From JACPYM01 sp963699175 (GTDB lineage: Bacteria; Acidobacteriota; Blastocatellia; RBC074): a stretch of DNA of 64,000 bases. The position numbers and the translations under genes are program-made. Positions 34,701 to 42,477 of the stretch are shown here, in pieces (position 1 is the stretch's first letter; each line of letters starts with the position of its first letter). Where the stretch lies: the NCBI GenBank assembly GCA_963699175.1, contig OY969418.1, positions 8,370,001-8,434,000 on the forward strand, written 5' to 3'. The notes under the pieces are model-generated. The model was not told the origin of the DNA. It saw nothing but the letters and a program-made list of their open reading frames with translations, and did no database searches.

Positions 34701-37700
34701 GCGGGGCGAGCAGCACTGGCATACACATTGGCGACACCACTGCGGTCAATGGCAGCGTCAGTTTCACGACGCTCAACCTGGGCACCTCAGGCTCGCGCAT
34801 GACCAATCAAGCCGTGACGATCACTAACGGTGGAAGCAGCGCGACGTACTCGCTTGGCGCGGTCAGCATCTTCACGAGCAACGCTGAAGGCATTGTTGCA
34901 ACGAATGCCGATGGCACGCTCAACAGCACGTCCGGTACGGTTGACGCTGCCAATCGGAAGGCTATCAACATTAACGGTCCCGCTGGCCTGACCACGCTCG
35001 GCATGACCTTAACTAAGGTGACTTCGACAAGCTCAACGTCCAATGGCATCTTCGTCCAAGACACAAGCGGCAGCTTTACCGTTACAGGAGATGGCGGGGG
35101 AAGTAATAACGGGTCCGGCGGCACGATTTCGAGCGCAACGAATGTTGGGGTCTCATTGAATAACGTGAGCAACATCAGCCTCGGCTACCTGAACGTGCAA
35201 AGTAGTGGCGATGCAGGTATTCAGGGCTTCAGCGTAACGAACTTCACGCTGAACCGCAGCAACGTGACGAGCAACGGCAACAGCACGAGCGATGAAGGTA
35301 TTCAATTCGGACTGTTCTCTGGCAACACGGTAGGCGTGACTGGAACGGCGACGATTACCAATTGCGATGTTAGCAGTAACGCACACAACAACGTTCACTT
35401 CCGCAGCACCTCCGGGACGCTTGATTTGCTGACCGTGACGAACAGCACCTTCAACAATATCAACGACACAAATGGCGCAAACTCATTCCTTTATGAGGCG
35501 TCGGGAACTTCGGTAACGACCGAGGCCAACGTTACGGGCTGCTCGTTCAACGGCAACTCGCCGCAGCGGGGTTTGGAAGTGCAGACGCACGACACCGCCA
35601 GAATCGGGAATACTTCCGTCGTGCCAGCCAAGTATTTCGTCATTTCAGGTAGTACCTTCATGCACAACGGCATCCACGCCAGCTTTACCCAGGACACCTC
35701 GTCGGATCTGGCGTTCAAGTTACTCAGTTCCAACTTCCAATTTACCGAGACTCCTTCGAATTCGGGGCTGCAAGCAATTAATATCTTCTCCTCCTCGGCC
35801 TCAACCGGCGGCTCAATTACCGGCACAGTTTCCAGCAACACCATCGGTACGGCGGGAACTTGCGACTCAGGTTCACAAACCGGATCGGGAATCCGCTTGG
35901 CCGTTCAAGCTAAGACTGCCGGGAAATTCCTAATTGACGGCAATACGATTCGGGAAACACATAATGCCCGCGGTATTGACGCACAATTTCTCGGCACTAT
36001 AGCAGCGGCACAAACAGTCCCCACCAGCGACATCACCATTACTAACAATGATGTGAACCATGTTCATCTGACGTGTCATCCTGGTTCATCGAATTTCCCG
36101 CTGGCAGCAATCTTCCTGGCGGCTGACAATCAAGGCTCGCCCTCGACCGTACGTGCGCAAATTACAGGCAATACCGTTCCGACAGCAGCGTCAGCAGGAA
36201 CGGGGTCTTACGACTATCCGACCTTCAGCGGCTCTGATCCTTATCTTTACTATACCGAGTTAGGCGGCGCGACTGCGCAGCTTGTAGATGTTGCGCCCGC
36301 GAGTGCCACCGCAGCGGCGGAACTCGCGAGCCATAACACCGGCAGTACTGGTGCCGATGCCGGTGTTGCGTTAATTGCCGGACCAATCAACCAGCCGCCA
36401 GCCTTCATGCCTATCGAGACAGACGAGCAATTGCGGCAACAACAGCGGAGCAGTTACAGCGCGCCCAATAACAACGGTTCAAGCTCGCTCCTCGCACGTT
36501 TCCAACAGATGCTACGCCCAATCTTCACGGCACCTGCCCAACCGCGCGCAACCGTTGCGGTTAGGGAAGTCAGCAATGGGAATATTCCAACGAGTAGCGA
36601 AACCAATAAAGCGCTAAGCCAAACGCCCGCGGTTAAGCGGAGTTGGGCAGGCTACCTCAACACGACGGTCGGTTACAGCACAACCATCTCGCCGCAAATC
36701 AAAGCCGTGCGCCAACTCTGGCGGCCAGTCTTGGCGGCCTTCTCCACACCGCGTAGTTACTTCAATCCATTCTCGTTGTTTGAACGCCCGGCGGCAGCGG
36801 CAGAAGTGCCCAATGCCAGGTCTGTGTCGGCAATTAAAGCTAAGCCTGCGCTCAAGCAGAGCGCGCAAGATCGTCCGGCGCGCAATGATCAGGCGCGCGA
36901 CTCGCAACAGCGGCCCAGCATGCCCGAACGTCCGCAGCGCTTGCCGGTGCGTGTGCTCAAGAGCCTCTTGGGTGAGACTGTCGTGGTCGGCGGCACGAAT
37001 GGCTTCACGCTGCCCGCGGGCAAGAGCGTCCAGATCATGTTCAGCGTGACGGTCAACCCGTCGTTCCCGGCGGACACCTATCAGGTCTGCAATGCGGGCA
37101 CCGTCTCGAGCACGACGGCCAGCTTCAGCGATGTGACTACCAGTCCTGCGACTTGCACGACGGTCTGTGTGACGCCACAGGTCACCACTCCGCTCAATTC
37201 GCCGGTCGTTTGTGAGGGCACGATGGCGACCTTCACCACGACCGTCAAGGGCAATTCGCCTTTCACCTTCGTCTGGAAGAAGAACGGCTCGACCATCTCC
37301 AGCGGTGGGCGGTTTAACATCACCACCACCACCGACAGCATGGCCCACACCACGACCAGTACCTTGACGATCAACCCTACGATACTCTCGGACACGGACA
37401 GCTATACCGCCGACGCTACTTCTGGCGCCTGCCCCAGCAGCATCTCCAACCAGAGCGCGACGCTGACAGTCAATGCGGCGCCGACCGCCACCGCCGGGCC
37501 GGATCAGAGCGTTTGCGGTTTGGTCGCCACGCTGGCCGGGAATACGCCGAGCGTCGGCAGCGGAATGTGGACGAAGCAGAGCGGGCCGGGCACGATCATA
37601 TTCGGCGACGCTAGTGTGCCCACTACCATGGCGACGGCTTCGGTGCAGGGCAGCTACGTCTTGCGCTGGACGACCACCAATGCAGGCTGCACGGCGTTTG

Positions 37701-40700
37701 ATGAGGTGACCATCACCTACGCCACGCCGCCGACCATAGCCAACGCGGGGATGGATCAGACCTTGTGTACGACCACTCCAGCGACGCTGGCGGCCAACAC
37801 GCCGACGAGCGGGACGGGAGTTTGGTCGGTCTTCTCCGGGCCTTCAACCCTCGCCTCACAGTTCAGCAGCACGGGTGCGCCCAACGCGACCTTCACACCC
37901 GCGGGCGGCGCAGGCACTTACGTCTTGCAATGGACGATCGGCAACGCGCCCTGCGCGGCCTCAAGCGACACGGTCAGCATTGTTTACAATGCGCCGCCGA
38001 CTATGGCCAACGCGGGGCCGGATCAAACACTCTGCACCACGACGGCAGCGGCGACGCTGGCGGCCAACGCGCCGTCGAGCGGGGCGGGAGTTTGGTCGGT
38101 CTTCTCCGGGCCTTCAACCCTCGCCTCACAGTTCAGCAGCACGAGCGCGCCCAACGCGACCTTCACACCCGCGGGCGGCGCAGGCACCTATGTCTTGCAA
38201 TGGACGATCAGCAACGCGCCTTGCACGGCGTCGAGTGACACGGTCAACATCGTCTTTAACGCGCCACCGACTGTGTCCAACGCCGGACCGGATCAGTCGT
38301 TGTGTACGACCGCTCCGACCACGTTGGCGGCTAACACGCCGACGAGTGGGACGGGAGTTTGGTCGGTCTTCTCCGGGCCTTCAACCCTCGCCTCGCAGTT
38401 CAGCAGCACTACGTCTCCGACAGCGACCTTCACCCCGGCAGGCGGCGCTGGGACTTACGTCTTGCAATGGACGATCAGCAACGCGCCTTGCACGGCGTCA
38501 AGCGACACGGTCAACATCGTCTACAATACGCCGCCGACCACGGCCAATGCCGGGATGGATCAGACCTTGTGTACGACCACTCCGGCGATGCTGGCGGCCA
38601 ACACGCCGTCGAGCGGCACTGGCGTGTGGTCAGTCTTCTCCGGGCCTTCAACCCTCGCCTCGCAGTTCAGCAACACGAGCGCGCCGAACGCGACCTTTAC
38701 CCCGGCGGGCGGCGCTGGGACTTACGTCCTGCAATGGACAATTAGTATTGCGTCCTGCCCACCATCAAGCGACACGGTCAACATTGTCTACAACGCGCCG
38801 CCGACCATGGCCAACGCGGGGCCGGATCAAAGCTTGTGTACGACTACTCCAGCAACGCTGGCGGCCAACAGCCCGTCGAGCGGCACGGGAGCTTGGTCAG
38901 TCTTCTCCGGGCCTTCAACCTCCGCGGCGCAGTTCAGCAGCACGGGTGCGCCGAACGCAACCTTCACCCCGGCGGGTGGCGCAGGCACCTATGTCTTGCA
39001 ATGGACGATCAGCAACGCGCCCTGCGCGGCCTCGAGCGACACGGTCAGCATTGTTTACAATGCGCCGCCGACCATAGCCAACGCCGGGCCGGATCAAACG
39101 CTCTGCACCACGACGGCAGCGGCGACACTGGCAGCCAACACGCCGACGAGCGGGGCGGGAGTTTGGTCAGTCTTCTCCGGGCCTTCAACCCTCGCCTCAC
39201 AGTTCAGCAGCACTACGTCTCCGACGGCGACCTTCACTCCGGCAGGCGGCGCCGGGACTTATGTGCTGCAATGGACGATCAGCAACGCGCCCTGCACGGC
39301 GTCGAGTGACACGGTCAACATCGTCTTTAACGCCCCACCGACTGTGGCCAACGCCGGGCCGGATCAGACCTTGTGTACAACTACTCCGGCGACGCTGGCA
39401 GCCAACAGCGCGACGAGTGGGACGGGAGTTTGGTCAGTCTTCTCCGGGCCTTCAACCCTCGCCTCACAGTTCAGCAGCACTACGTCTCCGACGGCGACCT
39501 TCACTCCAGCAGGCGGCGCAGGCACCTATGTGCTGCAATGGACGATCAGCAACGCGCCGTGCGCGGCGTCGAGCGACACGGTCAGCATTGTCTACAATGC
39601 GCCGCCGACTGCGTCCAATGCCGGGCCGGATCAGACGCTCTGCATCACGACGGGATCAGCGCTGCTGGCGGCCAACACCGCGTCGAGCGGGACAGGCGCG
39701 TGGTCAGTCTTCTCCGGGCCGTCAACTTCCACTTCGCAATTCAGCAGCACCGCGTCTCCGACGGCGACTTTCACCCCAGCGGGTGGCGCAGGTACCTATG
39801 TCTTGCAATGGACGATCAGCAACGCGCCGTGCACGGCCTCGAGCGACACGGTCAGCATCGTCTTCAACGCCGCGCCGAACGCGGCCAATGCCGGGTCGGA
39901 TCAGTCAAACGTCTGCGGTCTGACCGCGACGCTGGCGGGCAATGTGGCTTCGGTCGGCACCGGCACGTGGACGAAGCAGAGTGGGCCGGGCACGATCAAC
40001 TTCAGCAACGCCAACTCACCGACCTCGACAGCGACGGCTTCGGTGACGGGCACGTATAACTTGCGCTGGACGATCACCAACGGCAGTTGCACTACGTTTG
40101 ATGAGGTGACGATTGCTTATGACCAGATCGTCCCGGTGATTACTTGCCCGGCCAACCAGACCAACGTGCCCGCCACGACGGGGCAGTGCTCGGCGACAGT
40201 CAATCCGGGCACGGCGACCGCGACTGACAACTGCGGCAGCTCGACCATCACCGGCACGCGCAGCGACAGTCTGGCGCTCAACGCGCCCTACCCGGTCGGC
40301 ACGACGACCATCACCTGGAAGGCGACCGACGCGGCTGGCAACATGGCTACCTGCATGCAGACGATCACTGTGAAAGACACGCAGGCGCCGGTCATCACCT
40401 GTCCGGCCAACCAGGTCGGCGTCACCAACGGCGTCGCCACGACGGCCACGGTAACCGTCCCGAACCCTACCGCCACCGACAACTGTGACGCGAGTCCGAC
40501 CATCAACTGCACGCGCAGCGACGCTCAGCCGTTTAGTAATCCCGTCTACCCGCTCGGCACCACGACGATTACTTGCACGGCCACCGACCACGCCTCCCCA
40601 ACCAACACGAGTTTGCCCTGCAGCTTCACGGTGGTCGTGCGTACACCACGCGCCGCTGCCAACAATTTGAAGACGCTGGTGCAGGCGCTGGTGCCGGGCA

Positions 40701-41668
40701 CGCTCACGCAGGCGCAGGCCAACACCTTGAATGGGTTTCTAGAACTGGCTACTACGCACCTGGAGCAAGGCAACAACCCGGCGGCCTGTACTGACTTGGC
40801 GAACTTCGTCGCGCAGTGCAACGCCTTTGGCCCGTCACCAGGCAGTGGGCCGATGAATGCGGCGCAGCGTGACAGCCTGATCAGCTATGCCAACAAGATC
40901 AGGAACGCCCTGGGTGTCTGTGGTGGCCCCTTCCTGCCCGCCAAGAAAGCTGGCATTTTCGCGGCACAGCGTGGCGAGTTCTATCTCAAGCAACACCTGA
41001 CGACCGGGCTGCCTGATCAAGTCGAGCGCTACGGCGAAGCAGGCGACTTGCCCGTGGCGGGCGATTGGGATGGCGACAAGATTGATAGCCTCGGCATCTA
41101 CCGCCAAGGCGTCTTCCACCTGCGCCCGGCGCGCCTGGCGGATGCGGATGGCAATCCAGTCGGCGAAGAGATCACGGTCGAGTTCGGTCTGCCAGGCGAC
41201 TTGCCAGTGGTGGGCGATTGGGACGGCGACGGCGTAGACACCATCGGCGTCTATCGCCAAGGCCAATTCCTGCTGCGCAACAGCAATCGGAGCGGGCCGC
41301 CTGACATCATCATCAACTTCGGCGAGGCGGGCGATCTGCCGCTGGCAGGAGATTGGGACGGTGACGGGCAAGTAACTGTCGGCGTCTACAACCCAACGCT
41401 GGGCTTGTTCAAATTGAGCAACACGCTCAAGAACGTGCTGGCCGACGTGGTAGTGCAATGGGGCGGCCCCGGCTACTTGCCAGTGGTGGGTGACTGGGAT
41501 GGCGACGGCATTGCGACCATCGGCTTGTACGGCGTGGCAGGCGAGTTCCTGCTGCGCAATACGAACACGGCCGGGACGCCCGACCTGATCTTCACGCTGG
41601 GGGTGAGAGGCGGTTTGCCAGTGGCTGGTAGATGGGGCGACGCGCGCGCTGAGCTTGACATACGCTAG
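31754..41668 (+). CDS. Giant secreted multidomain surface protein (beta-helix, PKD-like, HYR, FG-GAP-like)
   Basis: 3304 residues. In order: signal peptide (1-27, MKRIYVLLLTMVLG...). SBBP-like region (about 85-190, IFPGVDLVFAG). Start of a DUF11-type domain (about 224-280, TVTITNTSPTDAATG). Cadherin-like domain (about 282-398, DNGSFTYEPPPGYIGNDSFTY). Long Asn/Ser/Gly/Thr-rich beta-helix (about 415-1495). Disordered Pro/Gln linker (to about 1735). DUF11-like end (about 1736-1805) and Ig-like domain (to about 1905). Ten PKD-like repeats (about 1906-2789), two HYR domains (about 2793-2965, PVITCPANQ) and a helical region (to about 3058). Five FG-GAP/VCBS-like repeats (about 3075-3303, PVAGDWDGDGVDTIGVYRQG). 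There is no LPXTG motif or obvious sorting tail. Likely extracellular adhesin or structural protein with Ca-binding DxDGD loops. The ATG follows CAGGAGAAATAAGTT. Confidence 0.92.
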   Translation: MKRIYVLLLTMVLGVLLLPIGWVSLGAPKNSGSWLRHVLKQQPQDAPARLIPLDQIDTLPLAETSNDPARRDPRRWQARLNENNLRQQEIFPGVDLVFAGNKQKMEAVLIVKAGADLNALRFDFPLAESVTADAQGNIWVIAVDGDLGLLRPRLTRQNETVEGGFVAKGGRVSLQVKEHDATQPLLVRFDVVYPTRPVNLLDQFLFRVFTPEVRPNTPNAPSAATITATKTVDNPTTTPGGTLMYTVTITNTSPTDAATGVKFTDTIDPNTTLIGSSVNTSPIANDDSTYTCSGNIPISPATGVLSNDCDPNNTGSGMPCDNTGLKVSQVNATAVPVGVPTTVNTTATGLGGVTGSVTMNDNGSFTYEPPPGYIGNDSFTYIATDAGGKTSAAATVTIAISNMVWFINNNAGGSLNRGTFTHPFTTIASFNTVNDTGVAPKPQNGHFIALRTGTGTYSETNGVNLRGTQKLIGEGVQFNTEFTADASSTSAYTTFASNASGTRPVVGATGAGNNGVSLNSGNKVRGLNAGTTTSSGFGIANQNTVSIGDLIISNVLINNSAGGGFKAVNGGGNINVTLDSLTSGDNDASNDGANGINLESITSGSFTVSGAVTISDTTGVGIRLFSLGSTTFTISGTTTINNPGDIGISSFSGTGTVSFAGIDINGRNNKGMRIDNQNRTLTTGAVDIDNADTVAFSALEIINTAGGTISFGSFTANLNTASSFGIESQNNTAAISFGSGSSVSNSGAVEILVNLGGANFTYNGTVNSTVGGAIKVVGRTGGTVDFQGNITSTNPSNNATHTAIIVGGAAAEANTGGTVRFSGGTKTLNSSTATAVSAVNNTGAIVEFTNGGLDIDTTSGTGFSATNGGTINITTGASNNTINSTSAAAFVADGTSNAIALTATFNSVTSGGGTNGIALTNVTGASNFGSGSLTGASGATFLASGNNPAITYSGTITQNNAARVVDIQGTTGNTITLSGTITGGASSTGIHIGDTTAVNGSVSFTTLNLGTSGSRMTNQAVTITNGGSSATYSLGAVSIFTSNAEGIVATNADGTLNSTSGTVDAANRKAININGPAGLTTLGMTLTKVTSTSSTSNGIFVQDTSGSFTVTGDGGGSNNGSGGTISSATNVGVSLNNVSNISLGYLNVQSSGDAGIQGFSVTNFTLNRSNVTSNGNSTSDEGIQFGLFSGNTVGVTGTATITNCDVSSNAHNNVHFRSTSGTLDLLTVTNSTFNNINDTNGANSFLYEASGTSVTTEANVTGCSFNGNSPQRGLEVQTHDTARIGNTSVVPAKYFVISGSTFMHNGIHASFTQDTSSDLAFKLLSSNFQFTETPSNSGLQAINIFSSSASTGGSITGTVSSNTIGTAGTCDSGSQTGSGIRLAVQAKTAGKFLIDGNTIRETHNARGIDAQFLGTIAAAQTVPTSDITITNNDVNHVHLTCHPGSSNFPLAAIFLAADNQGSPSTVRAQITGNTVPTAASAGTGSYDYPTFSGSDPYLYYTELGGATAQLVDVAPASATAAAELASHNTGSTGADAGVALIAGPINQPPAFMPIETDEQLRQQQRSSYSAPNNNGSSSLLARFQQMLRPIFTAPAQPRATVAVREVSNGNIPTSSETNKALSQTPAVKRSWAGYLNTTVGYSTTISPQIKAVRQLWRPVLAAFSTPRSYFNPFSLFERPAAAAEVPNARSVSAIKAKPALKQSAQDRPARNDQARDSQQRPSMPERPQRLPVRVLKSLLGETVVVGGTNGFTLPAGKSVQIMFSVTVNPSFPADTYQVCNAGTVSSTTASFSDVTTSPATCTTVCVTPQVTTPLNSPVVCEGTMATFTTTVKGNSPFTFVWKKNGSTISSGGRFNITTTTDSMAHTTTSTLTINPTILSDTDSYTADATSGACPSSISNQSATLTVNAAPTATAGPDQSVCGLVATLAGNTPSVGSGMWTKQSGPGTIIFGDASVPTTMATASVQGSYVLRWTTTNAGCTAFDEVTITYATPPTIANAGMDQTLCTTTPATLAANTPTSGTGVWSVFSGPSTLASQFSSTGAPNATFTPAGGAGTYVLQWTIGNAPCAASSDTVSIVYNAPPTMANAGPDQTLCTTTAAATLAANAPSSGAGVWSVFSGPSTLASQFSSTSAPNATFTPAGGAGTYVLQWTISNAPCTASSDTVNIVFNAPPTVSNAGPDQSLCTTAPTTLAANTPTSGTGVWSVFSGPSTLASQFSSTTSPTATFTPAGGAGTYVLQWTISNAPCTASSDTVNIVYNTPPTTANAGMDQTLCTTTPAMLAANTPSSGTGVWSVFSGPSTLASQFSNTSAPNATFTPAGGAGTYVLQWTISIASCPPSSDTVNIVYNAPPTMANAGPDQSLCTTTPATLAANSPSSGTGAWSVFSGPSTSAAQFSSTGAPNATFTPAGGAGTYVLQWTISNAPCAASSDTVSIVYNAPPTIANAGPDQTLCTTTAAATLAANTPTSGAGVWSVFSGPSTLASQFSSTTSPTATFTPAGGAGTYVLQWTISNAPCTASSDTVNIVFNAPPTVANAGPDQTLCTTTPATLAANSATSGTGVWSVFSGPSTLASQFSSTTSPTATFTPAGGAGTYVLQWTISNAPCAASSDTVSIVYNAPPTASNAGPDQTLCITTGSALLAANTASSGTGAWSVFSGPSTSTSQFSSTASPTATFTPAGGAGTYVLQWTISNAPCTASSDTVSIVFNAAPNAANAGSDQSNVCGLTATLAGNVASVGTGTWTKQSGPGTINFSNANSPTSTATASVTGTYNLRWTITNGSCTTFDEVTIAYDQIVPVITCPANQTNVPATTGQCSATVNPGTATATDNCGSSTITGTRSDSLALNAPYPVGTTTITWKATDAAGNMATCMQTITVKDTQAPVITCPANQVGVTNGVATTATVTVPNPTATDNCDASPTINCTRSDAQPFSNPVYPLGTTTITCTATDHASPTNTSLPCSFTVVVRTPRAAANNLKTLVQALVPGTLTQAQANTLNGFLELATTHLEQGNNPAACTDLANFVAQCNAFGPSPGSGPMNAAQRDSLISYANKIRNALGVCGGPFLPAKKAGIFAAQRGEFYLKQHLTTGLPDQVERYGEAGDLPVAGDWDGDKIDSLGIYRQGVFHLRPARLADADGNPVGEEITVEFGLPGDLPVVGDWDGDGVDTIGVYRQGQFLLRNSNRSGPPDIIINFGEAGDLPLAGDWDGDGQVTVGVYNPTLGLFKLSNTLKNVLADVVVQWGGPGYLPVVGDWDGDGIATIGLYGVAGEFLLRNTNTAGTPDLIFTLGVRGGLPVAGRWGDARAELDIR
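37729..39871 (+). repeat. Eight near-identical 264-270-nt tandem units in the surface-protein gene
   Basis: Units begin near 37729, 37993, 38263, 38530, 38797, 39065, 39335 and 39602, each at CCRCCGACY. Each encodes about 88-90 residues of the form NAGPDQTLCTTTPATLAAN, WSVFSGPSTLASQFSST, FTPAGGAGTYVLQWTIS. Long stretches such as GGTCTTCTCCGGGCCTTCAA are unchanged in most units. One diverged unit sits on each side (37467-37728 and 39872-40120). DNA identity is high enough to indicate recent expansion or gene conversion. Confidence 0.95.
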
Positions 41669-41989
41669 CGTAGCCAGTAGATCACAGAAAGCCGAACAGG
41701 CGCGGGGCAACAACTCCGCGCCTGTTCGCGTTTTGATGGCAATCTCTTCAAGCTTGCCATCATCCAAATTTCTGTTGCTCCGATGCGGCTTTTGATTGCC
41801 TCCGCTAACAGCTCAGTCCCGCTTTCGGGATCGGTAAATCCCGAAAGCGCGCACGCGTGCGCCTATCTTGTCTTCACCCCATTGAATAACACGACTGGTT
41901 TCATCAATTAGTCTGCTGCTTGCGCTGGCACGGTGGTTGGTTAGTAGACACGAGTCATTCTGTTTATCTTCATTGCAAGAAAGCTGATG

Positions 41990-42452
41990 TCAGGACACTT
42001 TTGAAAAACGGTTTGGTTTTCGCCGCGCTAGCGGCGGCTGACTTTAGCCCGGCGTTTCCAACCTTGTCATTACCCAAACTTTCGCACGAAACGTGCGCTT
42101 TAGTTTTTAGCCCGCGAATGCGGGCGGCAGCATAAAGCCTAGGGTGGAGCGCCTTGCGCGCGGAACCCTAGGAACATTGGCGATTATGCGGCAAGCCCGC
42201 GCAGGCGGGCGGCAGAGTGTCGCCCGCCAATTGATATCTGTCGCCCACTTCGTGGGCTGGAAAATTCAATTTTGCACAGGACCTGGGGTTTCGGCTAGCG
42301 CCTGCACCCCAGGCTTTATGCTGCCGCCCGCCTTCGCGGGCTGAAATCGTGCAAAGTTTGGGTAATGACAAGGTTTCCAACGCTGGGCTAAAGTCAGCCG
42401 CCGCTCACGCGGCGCAAAGCAGATGTTTTCTGCTAAAACAAAAGTGTCCTGA
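41990..42452. repeat. Nested 460-bp palindromic element upstream of permease copy 8
   Basis: Three inverted repeats are nested. Outer: 41990-42003 with 42439-42452 (14 bp, TCAGGACACTTTTG). Middle: 42031-42087 with 42349-42404 (about 56 bp, few mismatches, GGCTGACTTTAGCCC...). Inner: 42109-42146 with 42305-42342 (36 of 38 matched, GGGCGGCAGCATAAAGCCT). GC-rich hairpins lie in the centre. It fills most of the gene-free interval 41669-42477; further left, a small hairpin CCCGCTTTCGGGA...TCCCGAAAGCG lies at about 41819-41860. The appearance is of one palindrome inserted inside another. Confidence 0.9.
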
Positions 42453-42477
42453 CTCCAGGCAAGAAAGGGAAGTAACA

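Noticed and set aside
37875..39077. 400-codon Arg/Pro-rich frame within the surface-protein repeats
   Set aside because: It is the +1 frame of a repetitive GC-rich sequence and stays open only because each repeat unit is a multiple of three. It has no start signal.
37729..39871. Regular repeats that could be mistaken for a CRISPR array
   Set aside because: Units are 264-270 nt, keep one reading frame and encode a recognisable PKD-like domain.
40835..41767. 310-codon minus-strand frame opposite the C-terminus of the surface protein
   Set aside because: The plus strand carries clear FG-GAP-like DWDGDG repeats; the antisense frame is an open shadow of these.
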